Positions 9,240 through 19,773 of a stretch of DNA of 61,199 nt are shown piece after piece. Origin of the DNA: Candidatus Neomarinimicrobiota bacterium (lineage in GTDB: Bacteria; Fidelibacterota; Marinisomatia; Marinisomatales; TCS55); contig JABGTK010000143.1 in the NCBI GenBank assembly GCA_018647265.1, positions 1-61,199 of the forward strand. Reading direction: 5' to 3'. The notes beneath the pieces were generated by a model, which did no database searches, was not told the DNA's origin, and saw only the letters and a program-made list of their open reading frames with translations. A program made the translations under genes and the position numbers. How positions within the stretch are numbered: position 1 is the first letter of the stretch; every line of letters begins with the position of its first letter.

Positions 9240-10375
9240 GAGATTTATATGACATAATAGGTGTAGACAAAAGTGCCTCTGATAACGAAATCAAAAAATC
9301 TTATCGGAAGATTGCCATGAAATATCATCCAGATAAAAATCCCGGTGATTCCGAAGCAGAGCAAAATTTTAAAGAGGCAGCTGAGGCGTATTCAATTTTG
9401 TCTGATAATCAAAAGAGAAGACAATATGATCAATTTGGGCATGCCGGCGTAGGCATGGGCGATTCTCCTGGCGGCGGTACTGGATTTCATGGTCACATGT
9501 CCATGGAAGATATATTCAGTAGTTTTGGAGACATCTTCGGCGGTGGAGGTGGTAGCGGTGGATTTGATCCATTCGGCGGTATATTTGGTGGTGGGCAAAG
9601 AAGGGGTATTAAAAAGGCCCGAGATTTAAAAGTAGCATTAAAATTAGATTATGCGGATATCGTTAAGGGTACAGATAAAACGATCAAGATTAAACGTCAT
9701 GAAACGTGTGAAACTTGTACTGGAAATGGCGCCCAGGCAGGAACGATGCCAACATCCTGTCGACAATGTAGTGGGTCTGGCCAAATTCGACAAATGTCTC
9801 AGTCATTTTTTGGGCAATCCGTAACAGTTCGAGAATGTCCTGTCTGCCAGGGGTCTGGTGAAATGATTGAGAATCCCTGTAAACCCTGTGGTGGCAATGG
9901 CATACAACGCAAAACTGTTGAAATAAAAGTAAAGGTACCTGCCGGCGTTGCAGAGGGGAATTATATGACCCTCAATAGTCAAGGAAATAAAGGACCGAAA
10001 GGTTTTCAGTCTGGGGATTTAATAATAATTTTTGAAGAAAAAGAGCACCCTGTTTTTACGCGTAATGGTGAAGATGTTATAACCGAAGTGCAAATTCAGT
10101 TCCACCAGGCCGCGCTTGGTATAACATTAGAAGTGCCTACATTGGAAGGAAAAGCTAACTTGAAAGTGCCTTCGGGGATTCAATCAGGGCAAATTTTACG
10201 CATGCGTGGAAAAGGATTTCCACGTGTTCGGGGATCGGCCAGGGGAGATCAATTGGTTCGCGTCCAAGTGCAAACACCAAAATCTTTATCTCGTCAACAG
10301 AAAAAAATACTAGAAGAGTTATCTTCGCTTAATGGTCAATCTGAACCCATATTTAAACGGGTAGTTCTGGATTGA
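9236..10375 (+). CDS. dnaJ: Chaperone DnaJ (Hsp40)
   Basis: DnaJ delivers substrates to DnaK and stimulates its ATPase. This is a full-length type-I DnaJ of 379 residues. The J domain has HPD at residues 31-33 (KYHPDKNPG). A Gly/Phe-rich linker follows (residues about 75-120). The zinc domain has four CxxCxGxG-type repeats (CETCTGNG, CRQCSGSG, CPVCQGSG, CKPCGGNG). The C-terminal substrate domains close with GKGFPRVRG. The ATG overlaps the grpE stop (ATGA), and the TGA stop overlaps the TTG of the next gene. Confidence 0.95.
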   Translation: MRDLYDIIGVDKSASDNEIKKSYRKIAMKYHPDKNPGDSEAEQNFKEAAEAYSILSDNQKRRQYDQFGHAGVGMGDSPGGGTGFHGHMSMEDIFSSFGDIFGGGGGSGGFDPFGGIFGGGQRRGIKKARDLKVALKLDYADIVKGTDKTIKIKRHETCETCTGNGAQAGTMPTSCRQCSGSGQIRQMSQSFFGQSVTVRECPVCQGSGEMIENPCKPCGGNGIQRKTVEIKVKVPAGVAEGNYMTLNSQGNKGPKGFQSGDLIIIFEEKEHPVFTRNGEDVITEVQIQFHQAALGITLEVPTLEGKANLKVPSGIQSGQILRMRGKGFPRVRGSARGDQLVRVQVQTPKSLSRQQKKILEELSSLNGQSEPIFKRVVLD

Positions 10376-10779
10376 GTATCTTCACCCAGCAGGAATCCTT
10401 GGTAATTAAATTTCTGCTTGGTGTCATTGTATTAGGTATTGTTGTTACATCATACCGCCATTGGATCGGTGATGAAGTGCCGTCTGCAGAATCAGAAATA
10501 TTGGCTTTCAAAGTAGCTGCCGAAAGGATTGCTGAAGAAAAGGTCAGAAATCCTCATGAAAAGAAGCAGATTCGAACCGTAAAAAGTGTTAATATCAACA
10601 CTTCGAATAAAGTGAAATTGATGACAATTCCCGGTATTGGGCCTGTAACTGCAGAGAGAATTATGCGCCATAGGGAAGATTATGGATTATTTGAATCCGT
10701 CGAAGGGTTATTGAAAGTAAAGGGCATTGGCCCTAAAACGTTTGAAAAAATTAAAAACTATATAAAGACGAAGGATTGA
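10372..10779 (+). CDS. ComEA-like helix-hairpin-helix protein with membrane anchor
   Basis: This 135-residue protein has one N-terminal transmembrane segment (residues about 10-27) and a C-terminal ComEA-type DNA-binding domain. The domain starts with VNINTSNKVKLMTIPGIGP and contains a second hairpin, LLKVKGIGPKTFEKI. The layout (anchor, linker, HhH2) is that of ComEA-like DNA receptors. Many bacteria, however, carry such proteins without known competence. The TTG start overlaps the dnaJ stop, so the gene rides on the chaperone operon. dprA, which acts after DNA uptake, is in the same window. Confidence 0.75.
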   Translation: MSIFTQQESLVIKFLLGVIVLGIVVTSYRHWIGDEVPSAESEILAFKVAAERIAEEKVRNPHEKKQIRTVKSVNINTSNKVKLMTIPGIGPVTAERIMRHREDYGLFESVEGLLKVKGIGPKTFEKIKNYIKTKD

Positions 10780-10784
10780 ATCGA

Positions 10785-11558
10785 ATGTCTGAGAATAATC
10801 AATCAGAACTATCTAAAAAACGTAAACTGTATTCCGACCTATTAGAATTCGCCATTGTGACTGCTTTTCTTTTCCTGATTATAAGTATTTACGTACCTAG
10901 GGCCATTTGGGATGAAGAAGAGCTTTATGAGGGGCAAAGCCATTTTTTCATGGAAAACATGTACGATATTGAAAATTTTTATAATGATCTCATGGAAGAA
11001 TATGATGCGGATGGACTTTGGGCTATGCAAGTCGTGAACTCTGTTCGTGATTCATTGACCGGCGATTCAACCTATTTGGGGGAGCAATCAATTACATTAA
11101 ATGGAAAATCCTTTATGGTTAATGTACCTAAGGGATATGATTCTGATTTTGATACAACGTTTGGATTCCCCATGATCCGACGTGATACAGTTTCAGATAC
11201 GATTGCAACTATTGTTATGTTTTCAGAAGATCTATCCCGAAATGATACATCCTATGTTCAGAAAAAACTTTTGGCAAAATTCCAGGCTGATACTAATTTT
11301 GTTTCACTGATAGAAGAAGTTGAATCTGAGCGTGTAGAAGTTGTGAATTACTATGATACATTCATGCCAGATTCTTCTATGTATTTTTGTCCAGTCACCG
11401 AAAAACCCTTTCTTATTTCAATAATGAATGAAGGTAATGTGGTTAGAGTTGATAGTCCAATCGAAGAAACTGTTATACGCCGACGATATGCCATTTTTGC
11501 CTTCAAAGCTGATAATCATGGTTTTATTGATGATGGCTCCAAAAGTTGGGATAGGTAA
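10785..11558 (+). CDS. Single-pass membrane protein of unknown function
   Basis: I do not recognise this 257-residue protein. It has a short polar N-terminus, one transmembrane segment (residues about 20-40, FAIVTAFLFLIISIYVP) and an acidic extracytoplasmic part of about 210 residues with no obvious motif apart from FCPVTEKPFLI. I start it at the ATG at 10785, which has AAGGA at 10771-10775. A TTG at 10776 overlaps the previous stop and is less likely. It sits between a ComEA-like protein and a PilM-like protein, so it may belong to the same envelope assembly. Confidence 0.6.
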   Translation: MSENNQSELSKKRKLYSDLLEFAIVTAFLFLIISIYVPRAIWDEEELYEGQSHFFMENMYDIENFYNDLMEEYDADGLWAMQVVNSVRDSLTGDSTYLGEQSITLNGKSFMVNVPKGYDSDFDTTFGFPMIRRDTVSDTIATIVMFSEDLSRNDTSYVQKKLLAKFQADTNFVSLIEEVESERVEVVNYYDTFMPDSSMYFCPVTEKPFLISIMNEGNVVRVDSPIEETVIRRRYAIFAFKADNHGFIDDGSKSWDR

Positions 11559-11568
11559 TTATTTATAA

Positions 11569-13299
11569 GTGATTCATCTCGCTATATCGGATAGCCATCT
11601 TTTATGTGCTCAGTGGACAGAAAAAGACGGGCAACCGCTACTCACTTCTTTCTCATATAAAAAGCTCCCAAGGCCCCTCAGTGTTTTAAATAATTCTGAA
11701 ACGGAAATTATTTCAGTCCTGAATGCAGGCTTGCATCTAATCCGTGAAGATGTTCCCTTTGAAGGTGATAAAGTATATGTCACAATCCCAGATGAATATT
11801 GCCACTCTTCCGTTGTAGATCTTGAACCGGAATTGACAGAAAATGACGGATGGGCATTTGTTCAATGGACGATAAATCAGCGATGGGAAAGTGGTGGTTC
11901 ATTTGAATATTTTGGAAGATCATTTAAAGGGAAACCTAATTCAGTTTTTGCAATTCGCGTCTCTACAATTTTTACCGAGCCAATTAAACTCGCTATTCAG
12001 GAGTTGGGTGGAGAGGCTGTGTGGATGGGCAGCGAATCAAGCGTATATTTTGGATTGAACCCTGAAAATGGATGTACAGTATTTCACCCTTCAGCAAACG
12101 GTTATCAATATTTTCAATATTCACAGGATAGTTTTCAGATTGGATCGGCACGATTTTTAAAAGGTGAATGGAAACTTCATCCATTGGTCGGTAATGATTC
12201 AGACAAAAAAGTATTTTCTGGCCAATTATTTTTTGCCGGAATATTAACTGAAAAGAGAAAAGCTAATTTTAAAGGTCGTCGGATTAAACAAATGGCTGCC
12301 CTTACTGGCATTGCATTAGAAGGTAATATTATTCCGAAAGGGGTTAAAGAAGAGGATCTATATATTTTAACAGCGATTGCTACAGGAACGATTAAAGGTG
12401 TAGCTCTTAATTTTTTCGATAAACCTGGATTGCAAAGATTTGAATATGAGAAGCCTGTTCCAATTTTAAAATCGAAAGAGGAAACCGAAAAACCTGCAAA
12501 AAAGAAAGTTGTAAAACAAAAAGTTAAAAAGAGAATAAAAAAGCCTAAAAAGAAAATTAATTTTCTTCAACCCTTCTTGTACTTTTTCTTTTTTGTTACC
12601 ATAGGGGCCATGCTTGTTTTCGATCAAAAACCAGAATTGTTCGATCCAGTCATGAAGTATAAAGATGAAATTTTTCAAAAAACCGCACTGCCAATTCCGG
12701 TAGTTACAAAAATTCCGATTATTAAAACAATAACCGCGCCGCCTAAAAAAGAATTGGAATATCTATTTAAATCACAAAGCTTAATATCTATAACCCGGAA
12801 AATTTTAAAATTATCGGACGACTATAAAATCCTATTATTATCCATAAGTGATGGTAGGATGGATTTAGAATTGGTTGGTACTAAAGTAATGGATGCACCC
12901 ATAGATTCATTCGGGGACGTTTTAAACTATTCCCTCCGTCAAGTAAATGGAGATGAAAAATATAAACACGGTTATTTGGTTAGTTATCGTTCGGCCGATT
13001 CAACTAATATCCGTTCCGAATTCACGGCGGAAGAATTTCAATCTTACATTTCAGGTATTGACCAATCATTCTTAAAGGCAATTGACCCAATAGAAAGAAA
13101 TAGTGGAATCCAAATTCCAATCATCGTTAGGATAGGTGGTATTAAAAATATTAATCAACTATTGTCAGAATTATCTGTGAATGGAAAAAATGTAGTAGTA
13201 GAAAAATTTGTTTATACCAGTGATCCGGGTAATATTAATCCGTCGGCCATTTTTTATATTTCACTTTATTTTGCATCACAAACCGAATACCAGGATTAG
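11569..13299 (+). CDS. Bitopic protein with possible PilM/GspL-like cytoplasmic domain
   Basis: This 576-residue protein begins at a GTG. Residues 1-300 resemble a divergent actin-like PilM/GspL domain: MIHLAISDSHLLCAQW at the start, YVTIPDEYCHSSVVDL in the position of the PilM strand, and an internal GGEAVWMGSESSVYFGL. A very basic stretch (residues about 305-325) precedes one transmembrane helix (FLYFFFFVTIGAMLVF), and about 220 residues follow outside. Cytoplasmic domain, anchor and periplasmic domain together resemble GspL or a PilM-PilN fusion. No catalytic residues can be assigned. The family call is tentative and unsupported by a profile search. Confidence 0.45.
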   Translation: MIHLAISDSHLLCAQWTEKDGQPLLTSFSYKKLPRPLSVLNNSETEIISVLNAGLHLIREDVPFEGDKVYVTIPDEYCHSSVVDLEPELTENDGWAFVQWTINQRWESGGSFEYFGRSFKGKPNSVFAIRVSTIFTEPIKLAIQELGGEAVWMGSESSVYFGLNPENGCTVFHPSANGYQYFQYSQDSFQIGSARFLKGEWKLHPLVGNDSDKKVFSGQLFFAGILTEKRKANFKGRRIKQMAALTGIALEGNIIPKGVKEEDLYILTAIATGTIKGVALNFFDKPGLQRFEYEKPVPILKSKEETEKPAKKKVVKQKVKKRIKKPKKKINFLQPFLYFFFFVTIGAMLVFDQKPELFDPVMKYKDEIFQKTALPIPVVTKIPIIKTITAPPKKELEYLFKSQSLISITRKILKLSDDYKILLLSISDGRMDLELVGTKVMDAPIDSFGDVLNYSLRQVNGDEKYKHGYLVSYRSADSTNIRSEFTAEEFQSYISGIDQSFLKAIDPIERNSGIQIPIIVRIGGIKNINQLLSELSVNGKNVVVEKFVYTSDPGNINPSAIFYISLYFASQTEYQD

Positions 13300-13302
13300 G
13301 GT

Positions 13303-13815
13303 ATGCAAATCCAAGCTGGCCGCTATAAAGGTCGTCGGGTAAAAACTGTAGCCAATGCACCTTACCGACCAACAACATCCATTGTAAGAAAAAGTCTTTT
13401 CGATATTCTCGGTGATTTATCTGGGTACCATATATTAGATCTTTATGCAGGGTCAGGCATTCTTGGTTTTGAAGCAAGCAGTCGTGGCGCTGAATCAGTT
13501 ACATTCGTCGAAACCAGTATGCGAGTTGTATCCCTTTTGAAAATGAATGGTTCTCTTTTTAAAGAATCTCAATTTAGTTACATAAGGATGGATGCATTGA
13601 AATATTTAGATAAATGCGAGTCATTTGATCTAATCATTGCCGATCCACCATATCAAAATTCAGAAACTGATTTAGTCATAAAAAAATCGTTAACTCGCTT
13701 AAAAGAAGATAAATTTTTTATACTTGAATCTTCGCCTCGAGAATTCTCAATTTCGCCCTCAAGAGTTAAGCTTTATGGAGACACGCAACTAACTTTTTGG
13801 AGAAACACCAAATGA
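13303..13815 (+). CDS. rsmD: 16S rRNA (guanine(966)-N(2))-methyltransferase RsmD
   Basis: RsmD methylates G966 of 16S rRNA using S-adenosylmethionine. The 170-residue protein shows the family start (MQIQAGRYKGRRV, then RPTTSIVRKSLFDIL), SAM motif I (LDLYAGSGILGFEASSRGA) and the catalytic N6/N2-methyltransferase motif DPPY. It overlaps coaD in an ATGA junction. The rsmD-coaD pair is a very common bacterial arrangement and supports both calls. The length is slightly short for the family, but the C-terminal YGDTQLTFWR is intact. Confidence 0.92.
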   Translation: MQIQAGRYKGRRVKTVANAPYRPTTSIVRKSLFDILGDLSGYHILDLYAGSGILGFEASSRGAESVTFVETSMRVVSLLKMNGSLFKESQFSYIRMDALKYLDKCESFDLIIADPPYQNSETDLVIKKSLTRLKEDKFFILESSPREFSISPSRVKLYGDTQLTFWRNTK

Positions 13816-14294
13816 GAACAATCGTATACCCAGGAACCTTTGATCCCATTCACTGTGGTCATATTGACATTGCTGAACGTGCGTCAAAACTATTTGATAA
13901 AATTGTTTTTGTTATTGCCGTCAATACGGAGAAGAATCCCTTGTTTACGCCCGAAGAGCGGATAGAGATGATTTTGGGTGCAACCAATCATATAGGGAAT
14001 GTTGAAGCACATTCTACCAATGGTTTAATAGCAGAATATGCTCGAAAGATTGAAGCCGTGGCTCTGATCCGGGGACTTCGTCATGTGTCTGATTTTGAAT
14101 TTGAATTCCAGATGGCTACCATGAATCACCATTTAAACCCAGACGTATCTACATTGTTAATGGTGACAGCAGAAAACTTTATACATTTGAATTCCACCGT
14201 TGTGAAAGATGTGGCTCGACTGAAAGGTGATATTTCAAAATTTGTACCGCCTATTGTGCTGCAAAAATTAAAAGATAAATTTCACCTTTCCTGA
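13812..14294 (+). CDS. coaD: Phosphopantetheine adenylyltransferase
   Basis: CoaD adenylates 4'-phosphopantetheine to dephospho-CoA in coenzyme A synthesis. The 160-residue protein has the start motif YPGTFDPIHCGHIDI (HxGH type), the conserved ALIRGLRHVSDFEFEFQMA and the C-terminal NSTVVKDVARLKGD, where most family members have SSxxVKE. The ATG at 13812 overlaps the rsmD stop and has GGAG at 13799-13802. An in-frame TTG at 13797 would add five residues. Confidence 0.94.
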   Translation: MRTIVYPGTFDPIHCGHIDIAERASKLFDKIVFVIAVNTEKNPLFTPEERIEMILGATNHIGNVEAHSTNGLIAEYARKIEAVALIRGLRHVSDFEFEFQMATMNHHLNPDVSTLLMVTAENFIHLNSTVVKDVARLKGDISKFVPPIVLQKLKDKFHLS

Positions 14295-14303
14295 TTTATT
14301 TTA

Positions 14304-14325
14304 CTTTCGGCAACTTTACCGAAAG
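14304..14325 (+). other. Inverted repeat after coaD (possible weak terminator)
   Basis: CTTTCGG (14304-14310) and CCGAAAG (14319-14325) form a perfect 7-bp stem with an 8-base loop just after coaD. The following sequence is AT-rich but has no clean run of T. It may mark the 3' end of the coaD transcript or act as a processing hairpin. Confidence 0.4.
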
Positions 14326-14383
14326 CAATCATTCTCTATTTTATTTAAATTCTACGTCTCATTTTTAGAGATTTACAATAATT

Positions 14384-14647
14384 ATGCCTACATACGACTA
14401 TAAATGTCAACAGTGTAACCACACATTTGAATACTTTCAGGCCATGTCCGATGCTCGGTTAGAAAATTGTCCTGAATGTGAGGGAGCAGTGCGTCGTCTA
14501 GTTAGTGGCGGTACTGGATTAATTTTTAAAGGGAGTGGGTTCTATCTCACGGACTATGTTAAAAAGAAATCATCCGAAAAAGCGAGTGAAACGAAAAAAA
14601 GTAAAGAAACGAAAAAGAAGACAGTAAAAGAAAGCGCGAAAACATGA
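14384..14647 (+). CDS. FmdB-family zinc-ribbon protein
   Basis: This 87-residue protein starts with the FmdB/CxxC zinc-ribbon pattern: [16 protein letters not shown] and, 15 residues on, CPECEG, giving two CxxC pairs that would bind one zinc. The conserved [16 protein letters not shown] follows. The tail is Lys/Ser/Glu-rich and probably disordered. Members were named putative regulators of formamidase genes, but their real role is unclear. The TGA stop overlaps the ATG of icd. Confidence 0.88.
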   Translation: MPTYDYKCQQCNHTFEYFQAMSDARLENCPECEGAVRRLVSGGTGLIFKGSGFYLTDYVKKKSSEKASETKKSKETKKKTVKESAKT

Positions 14648-15876
14648 GTAAAATAAAACAGGGTGAAAAAATAACATTTGTTGATGGAATTTATAATGTA
14701 CCGAACTATCCGATTATTCCCTTTATTGAAGGTGATGGTATTGGGGCTGATATTTGGGCTGCATCTAAAAAGGTATTTGATGCGGCAGTTGCAAAAGCAT
14801 ATAAGGGTGAAAGATCTCTTGTTTGGCATGAAGTGTTGGCTGGTGAAAAAGCAAACAAAAATACTGGTTCATGGTTACCTGATGAAACGTTAAATACAAT
14901 TCGTGAATATTTGATAGCCATCAAAGGACCATTGACAACTCCGGTTGGTGGTGGAATCCGATCTTTAAATGTTGCACTTAGACAAATCTTAGACCTTTAT
15001 GCTTGTGTCCGTCCTGTTAGGTGGTTTGAAGGTGTGCCATCACCTGTGAAAAAACCAGAATTAGTAAACATGATTATTTTTAGGGAAAATACCGAAGATA
15101 TTTATGCTGGGATAGAGTGGGAGCACGGTTCTGAAGAAGTTGAAAAAGTAAAGAAATTCCTCACTGAAGAAATGGGTGTAACGAATATTCGTTTTCCAGA
15201 TACTACTTCAATAGGGGTGAAACCAGTTTCCGAAGAAGGAACGGAGCGCATCGTAAAAGCCGCTTTGGATTATGCTATTGAGAATGGTAATGAAACGGTG
15301 ACTTTGGTCCATAAGGGCAATATAATGAAATTTACCGAAGGCAAGTTCAAGGAATGGGGATATGCGTTAGCCAAACGGGAATATGGCGCCCAAGATTATG
15401 AAGGCGGCCCATGGCAGGTGATTGATAATAATGGAAAACAACTAATTGTAAAGGACGTGATTGCCGATGCTTTCTTGCAACAAATTTTGCTTCGCCCGGG
15501 TGAGTATGACGTAATTGCCACACTTAATTTAAATGGCGACTATATTTCAGATGCCTTGGCTGCTATAGTCGGAGGAATTGGTATCGCCCCTGGTGCCAAT
15601 ATAAATTATAATACTGGCCATGCGATTTTTGAAGCCACCCATGGGACAGCGCCTAAATATGCCGGTAAGGATATGGTAAATCCATCCTCTGTCATTTTAT
15701 CTGGTGTTATGATGTTAGAACATATAGGCTGGCAGGAAGCAGCTAATTTAATTACCGGAGGTATCGAAGGTGCCATTGATGCCAAAACGGTTACATACGA
15801 TTTTCACCGACTCATGGATGGTGCTGAGAAAGTTTCATGCTCAGGGTTCGGTGAGGCCATAATCGCGAATATGTAA
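14644..15876 (+). CDS. icd: Isocitrate dehydrogenase (NADP+)
   Basis: This TCA-cycle enzyme oxidises isocitrate to 2-oxoglutarate and CO2. The 410-residue protein follows the E. coli-type NADP enzyme closely: [14 protein letters not shown] at the N-terminus, the loop [15 protein letters not shown] carrying the serine that is phosphorylated in E. coli, the substrate arginines of ACVRPVRWF, the metal-binding [13 protein letters not shown], and [11 protein letters not shown] near the nucleotide pocket. The ATG overlaps the fmdB-like stop. A strong terminator follows at 15901. Confidence 0.95.
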   Translation: MSKIKQGEKITFVDGIYNVPNYPIIPFIEGDGIGADIWAASKKVFDAAVAKAYKGERSLVWHEVLAGEKANKNTGSWLPDETLNTIREYLIAIKGPLTTPVGGGIRSLNVALRQILDLYACVRPVRWFEGVPSPVKKPELVNMIIFRENTEDIYAGIEWEHGSEEVEKVKKFLTEEMGVTNIRFPDTTSIGVKPVSEEGTERIVKAALDYAIENGNETVTLVHKGNIMKFTEGKFKEWGYALAKREYGAQDYEGGPWQVIDNNGKQLIVKDVIADAFLQQILLRPGEYDVIATLNLNGDYISDALAAIVGGIGIAPGANINYNTGHAIFEATHGTAPKYAGKDMVNPSSVILSGVMMLEHIGWQEAANLITGGIEGAIDAKTVTYDFHRLMDGAEKVSCSGFGEAIIANM

Positions 15877-15900
15877 ACTATGAATCAACTTATTTCAATG

Positions 15901-17999
<2,099 letters not shown>

Positions 18000-18040
18000 A
18001 ATCCGTTGTTTAGGATCAATTATATCAATTAAATTTAGAC

Positions 18041-18064
18041 GCAAAATATAAATAATAATTTTGC
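18041..18064 (+). other. AT-rich inverted repeat upstream of tRNA-Ser
   Basis: GCAAAAT (18041-18047) and ATTTTGC (18058-18064) flank a 10-base AT-only spacer and end 4 bases before the mature tRNA-Ser 5' end. It could be a dprA 3' hairpin, a leader processing site or part of the tRNA promoter. The sequence alone does not decide between these. Confidence 0.3.
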
Positions 18065-18068
18065 ATTT

Positions 18069-18157
18069 GGAGGGGTGGCCGAGCGGCTTAAGGCGGCACC
18101 CTGCTAAGGTGTTTTAGGTGAAATATCCTAACGTGGGTTCGAATCCCACCCCCTCCG
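18069..18157 (+). tRNA. tRNA-Ser(GCU)
   Basis: This class II tRNA is 89 bases long without CCA. The acceptor GGAGGGG (18069-18075) pairs with CCCCTCC (18150-18156), and the discriminator is G18157. The anticodon loop CTGCTAA gives GCT at 18103-18105. A long variable arm, typical of serine tRNAs, precedes the T arm (GTGGG-TTCGAAT-CCCAC, 18133-18149). It reads AGC/AGU codons. Confidence 0.97.
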
Positions 18158-18159
18158 CT

Positions 18160-18203
18160 CATAATAAAGAAGCCCTGAACTAGTTCGGGGCTTCTTTATT
18201 ATG
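18160..18203 (+). terminator. Strong hairpin terminator after tRNA-Ser(GCU)
   Basis: A 20-bp stem (18160-18179 with 18184-18203, one G-T wobble) closes on the tetraloop CTAG. The GC core AGCCC/GGGCT is flanked by A-rich and T-rich arms, so it can terminate in both directions. Confidence 0.85.
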
Positions 18204-18256
18204 ATCTTTGCGTATTTTTCTCTACAAGTTTTAAATCAATGTTTTTAGAAATTATC

Positions 18257-18288
18257 ATAGGTAAAGAACATAGCAAACGCTTACCTAT
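18257..18288 (+). promoter_or_regulatory. ATAGGTAA/TTACCTAT inverted repeat upstream of gltX
   Basis: ATAGGTAA (18257-18264) and TTACCTAT (18281-18288) form a perfect 8-bp inverted repeat with a 16-base spacer, 75 bases upstream of gltX. The same 7-bp core with a 15-base spacer recurs at 25013-25041. It may be an operator or an RNA hairpin. The remaining 18204-18363 shows only the promoter candidate described separately. Confidence 0.35.
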
Positions 18289-18307
18289 ATTTGGTGTCGT
18301 CACACAC

Positions 18308-18336
18308 TTGAATTTCCCCTCTATTTACATTACTAT
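18308..18336 (+). promoter_or_regulatory. Candidate sigma-70-type promoter of gltX
   Basis: TTGAAT (18308-18313) and TACTAT (18331-18336) are spaced by exactly 17 bases, each matching the consensus at four of six positions. Transcription would start near 18343, about 20 bases before the gltX ATG. This follows the E. coli consensus, which may not be ideal for this lineage. Confidence 0.35.
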
Positions 18337-18363
18337 CATTGCTTAATTTCCTCGTCAATTTTT

Positions 18364-19773
18364 ATGTCAAATTCTTCAGTAAAAGTTCGATTCGCACCCA
18401 GCCCCACCGGTGAGCTACATATTGGCGGCGCACGTACAGCACTGTTCAATTGGTTATTCGCAAGAAACAATGGTGGAAAATTTTATCTTAGGATTGAAGA
18501 TACGGATCCCACTCGTTCCCAAGATAAATTCACAGATCAAATTTTGGAGTCTCTTGCTTGGCTAGGACTAGATTGGGATGGTCCCTTAGTGTATCAATCC
18601 AAACGGTTTGACGATTATAAAATTCACGTAAAAGCACTCCTCGGCTCAGGGCAGGTTTACCGTTGTTTTTGTTCAAAAGATGATTTGCAGTCGGCACGTG
18701 ATAAAGGTCATTATCAATATCCTAAAACATGTAGAAACCTAACTGAAGATCAGGTGAAGCAAAAACTGAATCAAGGGGTGGGGTTTACTTATCGTGTGAG
18801 AATTCCCGATGGTGAAACCAATTATGAAGATTTGATTTATGGTCCAATTCGAGTGGATCATAAGGAATTAGATGATTTTATAGTCGTCCGTTCTGACGGA
18901 TCTCCAACATATAATTTCACCGCAGTGATTGATGATTACGATATGGGCATTACGCATGTCATCCGTGGGGAAGACCATGTGGCCAACACGCCCAAACAGA
19001 TATTATTATATGAAGCGCTTGGTTATGAAATTCCAACTTTTGCCCATTTGCCCATGATTTTAGGCCATGATAAAAAACGATTGAGTAAAAGACACGGTGC
19101 GCCCGGTGTGCAAAATTTTAGAGATGACGGTTATTTTCCAGAAATTTTATTAAATTATTTGGCATTGTTGGGATGGAATCCCGGAACAGAAGAAGAGCTG
19201 TTTTCCGTGGCTCAGCTTATTGAAAAGTTTGACCTTTCCTTGGTGCATAAAAAAGGTGCTGTGTGGGATGAGAAAAAACTCCATTGGCTTAGCGGTCAGT
19301 ATATAAAGAATCAAACTTCGGATTCTCTTTTGGAATCCATTCGGGGCATTAATCCTGATTGGGGTAAGGGGAGTGAAATATCCTTTTTAATTTCTATACT
19401 GGAATTGTTAAAAGTCAGGGCGAAATCGCTCAATGAGTTTGTGCAACAATCGGAATACTTTTTTAACGATCCGGCAAGCTATGATGAAAAAGGCGTTAAA
19501 AAAGGTTGGAAAGATGAATCCGTAAACCTGCGAATTAACGAATTTTTAGTTTATCTTGTAGAAATACCTAATTGGCGAAAAGAAGAAATTGAAACGGTAT
19601 TTAAAACATTCGCAGAAACTAAAGAATTAGGATTGGGAAAAATAATTATGCCCGTCCGATTGGCTACTTGTGGTACCTTAAATGGCCCATCTATCTTTCA
19701 AATATTGGAATTGTTAGGTAAGGATATAACTATCCGAAGAATAAAAACTGCAAAAGAAAAATTACCGAGTTAA
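18364..19773 (+). CDS. gltX: Glutamyl-tRNA synthetase
   Basis: This class I synthetase charges tRNA-Glu. The 469-residue protein has the HIGH-type motif HIGG at residues 19-22 (APSPTGELHIGG) and the KMSKS-type motif RLSKRHG at 239-245. CFC at 101-103 with Cys123 is a possible zinc site. The anticodon-binding domain fills the last 150 residues. Its stop is followed immediately by the ATG of glnS, so the two synthetases form a tight pair. No clear Shine-Dalgarno site precedes the ATG. Confidence 0.95.
   Translation: MSNSSVKVRFAPSPTGELHIGGARTALFNWLFARNNGGKFYLRIEDTDPTRSQDKFTDQILESLAWLGLDWDGPLVYQSKRFDDYKIHVKALLGSGQVYRCFCSKDDLQSARDKGHYQYPKTCRNLTEDQVKQKLNQGVGFTYRVRIPDGETNYEDLIYGPIRVDHKELDDFIVVRSDGSPTYNFTAVIDDYDMGITHVIRGEDHVANTPKQILLYEALGYEIPTFAHLPMILGHDKKRLSKRHGAPGVQNFRDDGYFPEILLNYLALLGWNPGTEEELFSVAQLIEKFDLSLVHKKGAVWDEKKLHWLSGQYIKNQTSDSLLESIRGINPDWGKGSEISFLISILELLKVRAKSLNEFVQQSEYFFNDPASYDEKGVKKGWKDESVNLRINEFLVYLVEIPNWRKEEIETVFKTFAETKELGLGKIIMPVRLATCGTLNGPSIFQILELLGKDITIRRIKTAKEKLPS

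Noticed and set aside
12550-12567. An 18-base perfect palindrome of A, T, G and C in the PilM-like gene.
   Set aside because: It lies in an AT-rich coding stretch for Lys-rich sequence and has no T tail, so chance is sufficient.
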